Origin: an uncultured Rubrobacteraceae bacterium
Lineage (GTDB): Bacteria > Actinomycetota > Rubrobacteria > Rubrobacterales > Rubrobacteraceae
Reading direction: 5' to 3'
Length of the DNA stretch: 64,000 nucleotides
Assembly: GCA_902806095.1 (NCBI GenBank)
Contig: CADCVF010000024.1
Span: forward strand, 1 to 64,000
In this document: positions 1-8,373 of the stretch, in pieces
Layout: every line of letters starts with the position of its first letter
Numbering within the stretch: the stretch's first letter is position 1
The notes under the pieces: generated by a model
Told to the model about the DNA's origin: nothing
Database searches by the model: none
Seen by the model: only the letters and a program-made list of their open reading frames with translations
Program-made: the position numbers and the translations under genes

Positions 1-695
1 ACTTTTACAACTGGTCGTTTTCGCACGTGCACACGCGCTACGCGCTGAAGTGGGATGGGGACATGGTGCTGACGCCCGAGGGTGAGCGGGTGCTACGTGA
101 TCTTGCCTGGCAGCTGCAGGGTATCGACGGCACGGTGAAGATGTGTCGCTTCCCCGCCTATGTAGAGAGCGAGCGCGTCGCCTACGTCGACCTCGGGACA
201 ACGCCCTCCGAGCCGTGGGGTTGGCGGAACACATCTGAGCATACGTTCATCAAGTGCTTCGATTGGGAGCACATAAGGCCCGATGCCGACTACGCTCTCC
301 AGGCACCCGACTGGGTGTGCTTCGAGCTGAAGTGGCTGGATGCAGACGAGTTCGGACACTGGTCCTATACGGACTTCAAGTTCGGGATCAACCGGCGCAA
401 GCGGCGCGAGTGGGAGCTGTTTCACGCCCTCAGGGAGGGGGCTTCTCTTCCAGAGGGGGTGGAGCGGGTCGAGAGTCCGGAAGGGCTGCACATCGTCGAA
501 CATCTCCGCCGCACCTACGTGCCTTTGGTGCGCCGTCATGCTCTCCGCACAGCGGTTCTCCGCGGCCTGGGCGAAGTAAAAGAGAGGCAGCCCTCACCGG
601 TCGAGGGTGGCGACGGAGTAGCACCACTCGCCGCGCAGGATGGTGCTTCGATTCCGCAATCGGCCCACAACGGGAAGGGAACTTCGCGTGAGTAA
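1..695 (+). CDS. Glycosyltransferase family 2 protein, 5' end outside window
   Basis: The reading frame is open from base 3, so the start and the N-terminal nucleotide-binding half lie upstream of the window. The visible part is the C-terminal two thirds of a protein almost superimposable on the complete glycosyltransferase at 1814-2737. It begins in the middle of the shared stretch and keeps the acidic KWDGDM motif, the likely DXD metal/nucleotide-sugar site. It differs from the second copy in two internal patches and has its own C-terminal tail of about 55 residues rich in Gly, Ala and Ser. The stop overlaps the start of the next gene by 8 bases. Transfer of a sugar to a surface glycan is inferred from the family; the substrate is unknown. 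Confidence 0.8.
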   Translation, partial: FYNWSFSHVHTRYALKWDGDMVLTPEGERVLRDLAWQLQGIDGTVKMCRFPAYVESERVAYVDLGTTPSEPWGWRNTSEHTFIKCFDWEHIRPDADYALQAPDWVCFELKWLDADEFGHWSYTDFKFGINRRKRREWELFHALREGASLPEGVERVESPEGLHIVEHLRRTYVPLVRRHALRTAVLRGLGEVKERQPSPVEGGDGVAPLAAQDGASIPQSAHNGKGTSRE

Positions 696-1788
696 ACACT
701 TGCTTCTCGTTGCCGGTTCTGGACGCAGCGGCACAAGCCTTTTCGCGAGCGTCGTCGGCACCCTCGGCTTCCACGTGCCCAGGCCGTGGGTGAAGGCCGA
801 CGACAGTAATCCACGAGGATTCGGCGAGCCGCAGTGGGTCGTGGACAGGCACATGAAGTTCTTGCAGCAGGCCAACGTCCACACCTCAGACGCCCGACCG
901 ACCGCCTGGGCGGACACAGCCAAGCTCTGTCTCGATGAGCAGATCAGCGCCGAAGTGAGCCTGTGGTTACAAGAGCAGCTCTCAGTACACGACCAGGTGC
1001 TGATCAAAGACCCCAGGCTGCTATGGTTCCTACCGCTGTGGTGCCGGGTCGGTGAGGAACTGGACGCCACCGTTCATGTGGTAACCATGCTCCGCCATCC
1101 GGCGGAGGTGGTCAGGAGCAAACTCCACTGGTACCAGAACATGGGCCTGTTCGACGCCAACCGTGCGGCCGGCTGGCTCAACACCATGTTCTTGACCGAG
1201 CGCGCCACCCGCGACTACCGCCGAGTCTTCATCAGGTTCGAGGACCTACTGGAGGACTGGACCCAGCCTATCGCGCGCGTCAGCGCGCAGCTCGAAATTC
1301 CGAGCCTGGTGAACGCGCGGGCCAGGGAACAGTTGTCGGCGGACAGCCTCGTTGACAGCTCGCTGCACCGCTCGAAGGCGACCTGGGAGGATCTCGACGT
1401 TCCCAAGGGCCTGATCTACCTTATTGAGCAGGTGTGGGAGGACTTGCTTTCGCTCGCTGACCCCGAGGCTGACGGGAGCGAAGCAGTGCTCGAGCGTCTG
1501 GATGGACGCCGCGAGGAGTACGTGGCCTTCTACAGTCATGCCGAACAGCTCGCCCAGTCGACCACTCTTGCCGCGGTCCGGCCACTGCGTCAGAAGAGAC
1601 CTTCAACGCCTGCCGTAGCGGGACCAGGCGCGGCGACCAGACCGGCCACCACTCAACTGCGGCCACCTGCGAATCCGGAGCCGCCTGCGAACTCGCGGTT
1701 GGGCCTGGCGAGACGGCTGATCCCTGCCGAGGCGCGTCGTCTTATTCCGCTTCGGCTAAAGCGGGCATTGGCGGAGCTGTTCGGATGA
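688..1788 (+). CDS. Sulfotransferase family protein
   Basis: A 366-residue protein with the sulfotransferase P-loop AGSGRSGTSL near residues 9-18, which binds the 5'-phosphosulfate of PAPS, and a 3'-phosphate loop LRHPAEVVRSK near residue 135. The last 75 residues are a Pro/Ala/Arg-rich low-complexity tail that is probably not part of the fold. I start at GTG 688 because GAAGGGA lies 7 bases upstream and the P-loop follows at the usual distance; a longer frame from 640 would overlap the previous gene heavily. It sits between two glycosyltransferase copies, so the acceptor is probably a surface polysaccharide or glycolipid. The acceptor is inference. Confidence 0.85.
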   Translation: MSKHLLLVAGSGRSGTSLFASVVGTLGFHVPRPWVKADDSNPRGFGEPQWVVDRHMKFLQQANVHTSDARPTAWADTAKLCLDEQISAEVSLWLQEQLSVHDQVLIKDPRLLWFLPLWCRVGEELDATVHVVTMLRHPAEVVRSKLHWYQNMGLFDANRAAGWLNTMFLTERATRDYRRVFIRFEDLLEDWTQPIARVSAQLEIPSLVNARAREQLSADSLVDSSLHRSKATWEDLDVPKGLIYLIEQVWEDLLSLADPEADGSEAVLERLDGRREEYVAFYSHAEQLAQSTTLAAVRPLRQKRPSTPAVAGPGAATRPATTQLRPPANPEPPANSRLGLARRLIPAEARRLIPLRLKRALAELFG

Positions 1789-1813
1789 CGTGCCATCCTG
1801 AGAGGGCTGCGGC

Positions 1814-2737
1814 GTGACGGGGATGAGCCTGCCGGGAGAGTGGACGAACAGGGAGGGGCTCTCCGAGTACGCGTTCCGCTGGAACTGGGTGGAGGACTCC
1901 GCAGGCTCGGGATTCACCGCAGTCTTGAGGGTCAAAGACGAGGCCCGTTCGCTGCCTTGGGTCTTGCCAGGGGTTTTGCGCTCCGTACAGCACACTATTG
2001 TGGTCGACAACGGCTCCACCGACGGCACCCCCGAGGTGGCCCTGGGAGTCGCCGAGGAGTTGGGGCTCTCTGAGAGGCTCAGGGTACTCTCCTACCCGTT
2101 TGCGGTCTCCAGGTGCGGGCCTGAGCATCTGTGGACCTACCCTGACTCGGTGCACAGCCTGACCTACTTTTACAACTGGTCGTTTTCGCACGTGCACACG
2201 CGCTACGCGCTGAAGTGGGATGGGGACATGGTGCTGACGCCCGAGGGTGAGCGGGTGCTACGTGATCTTGCCTGGCAGCTGCAGGGTATCGATGCGGCGA
2301 TCACGATGCGGCGCGATCCTGTCTACGTGGAGAGCGAGCGCGTCGCCTACGTCGACCTCGTACCGGGGAAGGCCGAGCCGTGGGGTTGGCGGAACTCGCC
2401 GTCCTATACTTTCTCGAAGGCCTTCGACTGGGAGTTGATGCTGCCTCGCCCCGGTGACCCCGTGGTGAGGCTGCCGAACTTCGCGTGCTTCGAGCTGAAG
2501 TGGCTGGATGCAGACGAGTTCGGACACTGGTCCTATACGGACTTCAAGGTCGATGTCAACGACCGCAAGCGGCGCGAGTGGGAGCTATTCCACGCCCTCA
2601 GAGAGGGGGCTTCTCTTCCAGAGGGAGTAGAGCGGGTCGAGAGTCCGGAAGGGTTGCACGTCATCGAACACCTTCGCCGCACCTACGGGTCGCTCCGTCA
2701 GGCGACCGAAGTTCCTGCGATCTCACCGGTGCGTTGA
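1814..2737 (+). CDS. Glycosyltransferase family 2 protein
   Basis: A complete 307-residue GT-A type glycosyltransferase. The nucleotide-binding segment VVDNGSTDGTPEVA lies near residues 63-76 and the acidic metal site KWDGDM near residues 132-137. No membrane helix is visible, so it probably acts at the cytoplasmic face on a sugar nucleotide. The GTG at 1814 has a weak GAGAGG upstream; ATG 1823 is an alternative start three codons later. It is the full-length partner of the truncated copy at 1-695: the first 127 bases of the window are identical to 2166-2292. The gene is 3 bases from the following sulfotransferase, which suggests one transcript. Confidence 0.85.
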   Translation: MTGMSLPGEWTNREGLSEYAFRWNWVEDSAGSGFTAVLRVKDEARSLPWVLPGVLRSVQHTIVVDNGSTDGTPEVALGVAEELGLSERLRVLSYPFAVSRCGPEHLWTYPDSVHSLTYFYNWSFSHVHTRYALKWDGDMVLTPEGERVLRDLAWQLQGIDAAITMRRDPVYVESERVAYVDLVPGKAEPWGWRNSPSYTFSKAFDWELMLPRPGDPVVRLPNFACFELKWLDADEFGHWSYTDFKVDVNDRKRREWELFHALREGASLPEGVERVESPEGLHVIEHLRRTYGSLRQATEVPAISPVR

Positions 2738-2740
2738 GTC

Positions 2741-3358
2741 GTGCTGCTCGCTCCCGGCAAAGGCTTCGTTTTCCTCGCCACGCCAAAGTCGGGTTCGACC
2801 TCGATCGAGACCGCGTTCCTGGCGCATTCACAGATGATTCTCCAAAAGCCTCCAGCCATCAAGCACACTACCTACGCCGGGTTCCAGCGCTTTCTGCAGC
2901 CGTTCCTGAACTCGAAGGGCTTCCCGCGCGAGTCTTATGAGGTGGTGTGCGTGTTCCGGGAGCCGATAGACTGGCTCTCCAGCTGGTGGCGGTACCGGTC
3001 GCGCGAGAAGCTGGCGAACCCCAGGGACCCGAAGCACCGCAACTACACGGGAGACGTCTCGTTCGAGCAGTTTGCCCGCGCGTACATGGAGGGCAGCGAG
3101 CAGTTTGCACAGGTTGGACGCCTGTCCAGGTTCGTTCGACCCTCCCAAGGGGAGGCTGAGGTGGACCGGATCTTCCGCTACGATCGTCTCGACCTGTTGG
3201 TGGACTTTCTGTGCGAGAAGGTGGGTGAGGAGGTCGAAGTGGGCTCGGTGAACACTTCGCCCGAGCGCTCGGTTTCCCTGTCAGAAGAATGCGAGATCGA
3301 GTTGCGCGAGTTCTTCGCCCCCGAGTACCGTATCTACGAGCAGGCTATCGGCGGATGA
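2741..3358 (+). CDS. Small sulfotransferase family protein
   Basis: A 205-residue protein with P-loop ATPKSGSTSIE at residues 13-23 and 3'-phosphate loop VFREPIDWLSSWW near residues 71-83. It is shorter than typical 280-350 residue sulfotransferases but contains both PAPS-binding elements, so it is a compact member rather than an obvious fragment. GTG 2741 lies 3 bases after the glycosyltransferase stop, indicating translational coupling. Acceptor unknown; context points to the same glycan. Confidence 0.8.
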   Translation: MLLAPGKGFVFLATPKSGSTSIETAFLAHSQMILQKPPAIKHTTYAGFQRFLQPFLNSKGFPRESYEVVCVFREPIDWLSSWWRYRSREKLANPRDPKHRNYTGDVSFEQFARAYMEGSEQFAQVGRLSRFVRPSQGEAEVDRIFRYDRLDLLVDFLCEKVGEEVEVGSVNTSPERSVSLSEECEIELREFFAPEYRIYEQAIGG

Positions 3359-3468
3359 GGCCCGCCGTAGGGTCGTCGAACTGACTCGATCTCTCCGGAC
3401 GCCTGCAGGTTCGCCAACCTACTGGGGCGAACTACCCGGTCCGACGCAGGAATATAGGAGTGTAGTCT

Positions 3469-3497
3469 TTGACAATATGCCCGGGGGACAGTAGCTT
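3469..3497 (+). promoter_or_regulatory. Putative sigma-70-type promoter for the coiled-coil sulfotransferase
   Basis: A perfect -35 hexamer TTGACA at 3469-3474 is followed after 17 bases by TAGCTT at 3492-3497. It lies in a 185-base gap and would give a leader of about 40 bases ending in GAAAGGG before the TTG start at 3544. The -10 is weak, so the assignment is tentative. Confidence 0.4.
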
Positions 3498-3543
3498 TAT
3501 GTCCGAGTCGTAGAATGCCCGGGTCGTAAAGAAAGGGCGAAGT

Positions 3544-4698
3544 TTGCCAGTGTTCAGACTCAATAGAGCTTTCGGCGTCGGGCGAGGCGCGAAGGCATTC
3601 CTGAACATGCAGGGTGGCCTCACGCGGGGGGCGGTACCGAATTCCAAGCACTACGAGGAGCAGGCCGAGAGACTCGGGAAGATCGTAACGAAGCAGAGGA
3701 AGGCGCTGCGGAGGAAAGACCGGCAGATCGAGAAGCAGGCCGAGAGACTCGGGAAGATCGTAAAGAGGCAGAGGAAGGCGCTGCGGAGGAGAGACCGGCA
3801 GATCGAGGAGCAAGCCGCGGTGCTCGAGACCCTGCGGGAGAGACGGCAACACGAGATCAGGCTGAGGTCAGAACTCAAACAGCAGAGGTTGGAGGTCTAC
3901 CACCTGAAGAACGAACTTGACGCGATGAACGGGTTGGTAGAGACCGCCAGGGACGTTCCCTCGGTTGAGGAGGTATCGGATGAGCCGGATACAGGCACGC
4001 TACCCGACTTCGTCATCATAGGAGCGCAAAAGGGCGGGACATCCTTCCTCTACTATCTTCTCACGCGACACCCGCTCGTAGAGCCCGCAGCCCGTAAGGA
4101 ATTACACTTCTTCGACAATCCAAAACGTTTCGACGATGGCGCCGAGTGGTATCGGCGGTGCTTCCCGCAGCTGGGGTGGAAGGACGGACGGAGATCCATA
4201 ACCGGAGAGGCAACCCCCTCCTACCTGTTCTACCCACAAGTCGCACAGAGGATGGCTGGGTTGGTGCCGCAAGCACGGCTAATAGCGCTGCTCAGGAACC
4301 CGGTCGATAGGACTTACTCCCACTACCAGATGCAGGTGAAAAGGGGAACAGAGCAAGGCACCTTCGAAGAAGCCATAGAGCAGCAGCATGCCCCTTACGT
4401 GCCCAGGAGCATCTACGTGGACCAGCTCCTGCGCTGGTTTGAGTACTTTAGCAAAGAGCAGATGCTGATACTCAAGAGCGAGGACTTCTTCGAGCGCCCT
4501 GTCGAGACACTGAAGGTCGTCCTGAACTTCCTCGACCTGCCAGAGTGGCAGCCTGAGGCTTCGGAGCTTCGACAGAGACGACACACAGGCTCCTACAAGC
4601 AGAAGATGGACCCGTCCACCAGGCGGCGGCTGGAGGCCTACTTCGAGCCGCACAACAAGAGGCTTTATGAGTGTCTCGGCGTTGATTTCGGTTGGTAG
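3544..4698 (+). CDS. Sulfotransferase with N-terminal coiled coil
   Basis: A 384-residue protein. Residues about 36-125 are a highly charged Lys/Arg/Glu/Gln coiled coil that includes a 25-residue unit repeated twice. The catalytic domain starts near residue 150 with IIGAQKGGTSFLYYLL, continues with GEATPSYLFYP and has the 3'-phosphate loop LLRNPVDRTYSHYQM near residue 248. These motifs match the heparan-sulfate-type Sulfotransfer_1 family. The TTG start is chosen because GAAAGGG ends 6 bases upstream; GTG 3550 is possible. The coiled coil could mediate oligomerisation or recruitment to a polysaccharide assembly complex, which is inference. Confidence 0.85.
   Translation: MPVFRLNRAFGVGRGAKAFLNMQGGLTRGAVPNSKHYEEQAERLGKIVTKQRKALRRKDRQIEKQAERLGKIVKRQRKALRRRDRQIEEQAAVLETLRERRQHEIRLRSELKQQRLEVYHLKNELDAMNGLVETARDVPSVEEVSDEPDTGTLPDFVIIGAQKGGTSFLYYLLTRHPLVEPAARKELHFFDNPKRFDDGAEWYRRCFPQLGWKDGRRSITGEATPSYLFYPQVAQRMAGLVPQARLIALLRNPVDRTYSHYQMQVKRGTEQGTFEEAIEQQHAPYVPRSIYVDQLLRWFEYFSKEQMLILKSEDFFERPVETLKVVLNFLDLPEWQPEASELRQRRHTGSYKQKMDPSTRRRLEAYFEPHNKRLYECLGVDFGW
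3661..3810 (+). repeat. Two tandem 75-base units inside the coiled coil
   Basis: Units 3661-3735 and 3736-3810 differ at only a few bases, and a degenerate third unit begins at 3811. The unit is in frame and encodes 25 residues starting QAERLGKIV. Confidence 0.9.
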
Positions 4699-4799
4699 CG
4701 CCGTTCGGAGCGCTTCGTGGACGCGCTGACTTCAAGGCAACTGATGAAACGCTTCTCGCCACGAGGGTGCTTCTCGCTTCCGTTTCGTATTTGAGTACG

Positions 4800-6359
4800 T
4801 TACCTGCCCGCTATCCTGGTCCGGATGCCGCTGATCCTGCCTAGTAGCCTCCAGGTCCTCGAGCTCTGTAGCTGTTTGAGTCTCCGGCGCCTGCGTACCC
4901 TGTCGCGCTTCAGCTCCCTGACCTTCTGCTGAAGCTGCCAGGTTTTGGCTTCCGTCTCATCCAGGTAGGCGGCGAGCGCGGACTTCGAGGTTCTCTGGAT
5001 GTACAGTCCTGGCTTTACCCATTGCTTTTCGATGCGGTCGAGAATCCACGCTTCGGCGGCACGGTCGGCGTGCTTCTGTATCAGGGATCGCTTCTCCCCG
5101 CCAAGCGACTCCCTTGACCTCACCCGCTCGGACTGAGGAACTCCATCTGAGAACTCTGCCGTTACGTTCTCGTCGAACTCCAGCTCGAGGAAACGTGAGA
5201 TCAGGGACGCGACGGTCTCGGTCCGGTAGAGGAAGTCATGGTAGCTGATAAGCAGTACCCTGGGAACCAGGCTATCCTTTATGAACCTCCGCGTGCCTTG
5301 CAAGCCTCTGCTCCAGGTTTTCACCGCGCGTCCGAAACCGTCGTCGGCATCTTCCGGCTCCCACGACTCGGCGACCTCTTCGATAGGACGGTACATGACT
5401 ATAAAGCGCGCCCCGGGGTTGCTTCCTGCTACCGATTCCATACGCGTCAGGTAGTCGGAGTTGCTGGCGCCGATCCACTGCAGCCTGGACGGATCCCTGT
5501 TCGCCAGGAGCTCCGCGGGTGGCTTGATGAGCCGGTCCTTATCAGTGCGTGGCGCCGAGTCCCTTGGCTCCTTCGGCAGAGGGTCGAGCATTCTCTCGAA
5601 TGTAGAGGGATTCAGGGTGATCTCCCCCTGCTGTGTCGTCTCGGAGCTTTCCTGGCAGACGAGGATCTTCGGATGTCGGGTCAGGTAGTCTGTGAGGGCC
5701 GTAGTCCCACTCCTGTCGCAACCACAGACGAAGAGAGCCCCCGGCTTTCTCGGGCTTTCGAACTCGTAGCCGAAGTACTCGACATCTCTCTTGAATCTCT
5801 CTCTTACGATCAACTCGGTATCTGGGGTGTAAAACGTACTGTAATGCCGATGGCCGGAGCGGTTGTGATGTGGGACTGTCTCTAACTCGAGGCCTATCCT
5901 ACGGAAGACCTCCTGAATATCCTCGTCGAGGTTCTCGAGCCGGCCTATGAAATCTACGAGCAAGTCGCCGTGCTCGTCCGTCACGTAATCCAGTTGGTTG
6001 TACGCGAATGAGTAATAGACGCCCTTCCTTATCTCTACCTCGTCCGTGCAGTTGTGGATGAACTCTTCGAAGGTCGAACTGTTATCGTGCACGTATCGCC
6101 ACAGTTCGTTGCCCGCCTTGTCGAACGTCGTTATCATGGTGTACCAGGAAACCAGTCGATCCCAGGGGTTTCTGGCGAAGGCGAACTTGAAGTATTCGTC
6201 CCAATCATCCAGCTCAGCCATCCCCCGCCTGGCGAACTCGTGCCTCGCCAGGATGTTGCGTAGATCAGGAATACGCTGCCTCAATAACTCATGTACGGTG
6301 ACTCCACCCGTCTTCTGAATGTGGACGAAAACCAGCTTATGGCTATCGGAGACGAGCAC
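4800..6359 (-). CDS. Two-domain sulfotransferase (tandem fusion)
   Basis: A 519-residue protein with two separate PAPS-binding domains. The first resembles the Sulfotransfer_2 type: P-loop FVHIQKTGGVTV at residues 11-22 and FARNPWDRLVSWY near residue 60. The second starts near residue 205 with FVCGCDRSGTTALTDYL, typical of Sulfotransfer_1/3, with MYRPIEEVAESW near residue 310. The last 60 residues are Arg/Lys-rich and predicted helical, perhaps membrane-proximal. GTG start with GAGAGGA upstream. It is transcribed opposite to its neighbours and converges on the coiled-coil sulfotransferase. A single polypeptide with two sulfotransferase modules could sulfate two positions of one glycan. Confidence 0.85.
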   Translation of the reverse strand: MLVSDSHKLVFVHIQKTGGVTVHELLRQRIPDLRNILARHEFARRGMAELDDWDEYFKFAFARNPWDRLVSWYTMITTFDKAGNELWRYVHDNSSTFEEFIHNCTDEVEIRKGVYYSFAYNQLDYVTDEHGDLLVDFIGRLENLDEDIQEVFRRIGLELETVPHHNRSGHRHYSTFYTPDTELIVRERFKRDVEYFGYEFESPRKPGALFVCGCDRSGTTALTDYLTRHPKILVCQESSETTQQGEITLNPSTFERMLDPLPKEPRDSAPRTDKDRLIKPPAELLANRDPSRLQWIGASNSDYLTRMESVAGSNPGARFIVMYRPIEEVAESWEPEDADDGFGRAVKTWSRGLQGTRRFIKDSLVPRVLLISYHDFLYRTETVASLISRFLELEFDENVTAEFSDGVPQSERVRSRESLGGEKRSLIQKHADRAAEAWILDRIEKQWVKPGLYIQRTSKSALAAYLDETEAKTWQLQQKVRELKRDRVRRRRRLKQLQSSRTWRLLGRISGIRTRIAGR

Positions 6360-6696
6360 TCTTGCCTAATCCTCTCTGGAGCTTTCTTACACGCCTAGTC
6401 TACTTTGCGGAGGAAAGCTCTTTCAACCGTGAGCCGCGGACAGCACGGTATCCGTGGATACGAAACGCGTGGCGGACGGCGAGTCACAGGTTAGGAGACC
6501 TCCCCGAACATCGGATGGCGTTGGCAGCGGAGATTATGGGGGCGGCTTGCCTGCTGCGGAGGCAAAGGGCAATATGGTGTCTCCGCGACAGATTCTGTGC
6601 GGTCGGCTCGAACCTGACTGCGTAGTATTCGGGATGTGGACGAAGACCGGAAAGAATAGTGTCGAGATCCGCGCACGGACGTGGGGGAGATAGCGA
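6360..6696. other. Intergenic region between divergent sulfotransferase genes
   Basis: About 337 bases separate the divergent starts at 6359 and 6697. The open frames here show no family motif, codon bias or ribosome binding site. It presumably holds the two promoters, but I cannot point to convincing boxes. Confidence 0.5.
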
Positions 6697-7761
6697 ATGC
6701 CGAACCTAGAGCAGCATGCGGTATTGGATTTGGCCGGAAACGTGAGGGCATACTTGAAAATCGAGGTAGGGATCATCCGTGGCGAGGTGCCTGGCCCTGC
6801 CGAAGGCAGCAGGCCACCGGACCTCCTGCACGAGCAACTCGCCTCCAGAGACCGGGAGATCTCCCGGCTAAGGGCACGCCTCGACGCAGGAGACAGCGTT
6901 GCTACCGACGGCGGTATCCCTGCTGGGCACTTCATCTGGGTGTTCGGCGTCGCGAGGACCGGCAGTAGTTGGCTCGGCGCCATGATGGGAGATCTGGACG
7001 ACCACGCTACGTGGTACGAGCCTTACGTGGGAGACGTGTTCGGCTACGCTTACTACATGCGTGCCGGGGAGCAGCAGAGGGAAAGGGAGGACTACATCCT
7101 CGGCGACCCCTACAGAGGTGCCTGGATAAGGTCCTTGAGGACTTTCGTCCTGGAAGGGGCCGACGCGCGCTTCCCCGAGTTGGGCGAGAATGGCTACCTG
7201 ATCGTAAAGGAACCGAACGGCTCCGTGGGTGCGCCGCTCCTCGTAGAGGCCCTACCCGAGAGCCGTGTGATCCTGCTCGTCCGTGACCCGAGGGACGTTG
7301 TCGCCTCGCTTCTGGCCGCCCATAAAGAAGGGAGCTGGGGCGCCGGCGAGGACGCTCTGGCCGACACCGACCCGGACGAGTTCGTGCGGCAGCGGGCCAG
7401 GATGTACAACGCGAGCTTCGGGAAGGCCTGGGAGGCTTACGAGGCACACCGTGGGCGCAAGGTCGCGACCAGGTACGAGGACCTCAGGTACGACGCCCTC
7501 GGCGAGCTGCAGAAGGTCTACTCCTCGCTCGATATCCCCATCGAGGAGGAGCAACTGCGAAGGGTGGTCGAGAAGCACGCCTGGGAGAACATCCCCTCGA
7601 GGCAGAAGGGGCCCAGCAAGCCCCGTCGCAAGGCCAAGCCCGGCGGGTGGCGGGAGGACCTGACGCCGGGGCAAGCGAGGATGGTGGAAGAGATCACCAC
7701 CCCCACAATGAACGAGTTCTACCCTGGCTGGGAGTATGCCGGGGCCACACCGTCCGATTGA
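6697..7761 (+). CDS. Sulfotransferase family protein
   Basis: A 354-residue protein. A short helical segment (HEQLASRDREISRLRARL, near residues 48-65) precedes the catalytic domain. The P-loop is VFGVARTGSSWLGAMM near residues 84-99, and the 3'-phosphate loop LLVRDPRDVVASLLAAH lies near residue 198. The C-terminus has a basic linker (KPRRKAKPGG) followed by a short helical end. GGGGGAG lies 8 bases before ATG 6697. It is the fifth sulfotransferase gene of the locus. Acceptor unknown. Confidence 0.85.
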   Translation: MPNLEQHAVLDLAGNVRAYLKIEVGIIRGEVPGPAEGSRPPDLLHEQLASRDREISRLRARLDAGDSVATDGGIPAGHFIWVFGVARTGSSWLGAMMGDLDDHATWYEPYVGDVFGYAYYMRAGEQQREREDYILGDPYRGAWIRSLRTFVLEGADARFPELGENGYLIVKEPNGSVGAPLLVEALPESRVILLVRDPRDVVASLLAAHKEGSWGAGEDALADTDPDEFVRQRARMYNASFGKAWEAYEAHRGRKVATRYEDLRYDALGELQKVYSSLDIPIEEEQLRRVVEKHAWENIPSRQKGPSKPRRKAKPGGWREDLTPGQARMVEEITTPTMNEFYPGWEYAGATPSD

Positions 7762-7823
7762 CGGCGTTTCGCCCTTTCTGGTAGTTTAGCCCCGCAGGGC
7801 ACACGGCAGGACAAGGAGACTCG

Positions 7824-8324
7824 ATGCACCCGAGAGGACCATCCACGGCGCATTTCCTGGTCACGATCGTCTTGATAGCCGGACTACTCACGGGCTGCGG
7901 CGGTGGCGATCAATCGGGGAGCGGGTCGCAGCAGGACGGCGGATCCAAAGCGGAGCAGGGCAAGAACACGCCGGTGAAGCAGGACAAGAACGCGCCGAAG
8001 AAGAAGATACTGTTTGGCGTCGTCAAGTTCGTGAACCCCAAGACCGAGGGGTTCAGCGTGCGCCCGACCGTAAACGAACAAGGCAAGAAGCCGGTGGTTT
8101 TCAGACTCGCGAAGGAGACCAGGATCACGCTCGGCGGCGAAGGCGCGAAGCTGGAGGACATGAAGAAGGGGCAGCAGGCGCAGATCGCGTACGTGGAGAG
8201 GAACGATCGTAACCGGGCTCGCACCGTGAGACTGTTCGAGGCCGGCGGAGGCGTCCGGGACGAAAAGGGCACTCCTGACGAAAAGGGCGCTCCGGACGAA
8301 AAGGGCACCGAGAAGACCGGCTGA
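7824..8324 (+). CDS. Lipoprotein with small OB-like domain
   Basis: A 166-residue secreted lipoprotein. The signal peptide ends in lipobox LLTGC (Cys near residue 27), followed by a Gly/Ser/Asp/Lys-rich linker. Residues about 60-140 form a small beta domain with alternating hydrophobics (KFVNPKTEGFSV, ITLGGEGAKLEDMKKGQQ), similar in pattern to DUF5666-type domains. The C-terminus holds three DEKG(T/A)P repeats encoded by 18-base units. AAGGAG lies just upstream of ATG 7824. It is probably anchored to the outer face of the membrane; function unknown. Confidence 0.75.
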   Translation: MHPRGPSTAHFLVTIVLIAGLLTGCGGGDQSGSGSQQDGGSKAEQGKNTPVKQDKNAPKKKILFGVVKFVNPKTEGFSVRPTVNEQGKKPVVFRLAKETRITLGGEGAKLEDMKKGQQAQIAYVERNDRNRARTVRLFEAGGGVRDEKGTPDEKGAPDEKGTEKTG

Positions 8325-8373
8325 GGGCCGTAGAAGGACGCCCCCGAGAGCCCGCACGAGGTCCCTGGGCAGG

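Noticed and set aside
6362-6693. Two open frames between the divergent sulfotransferases
   Set aside because: No start signals, motifs or codon pattern; consistent with random open frames in GC-rich DNA.
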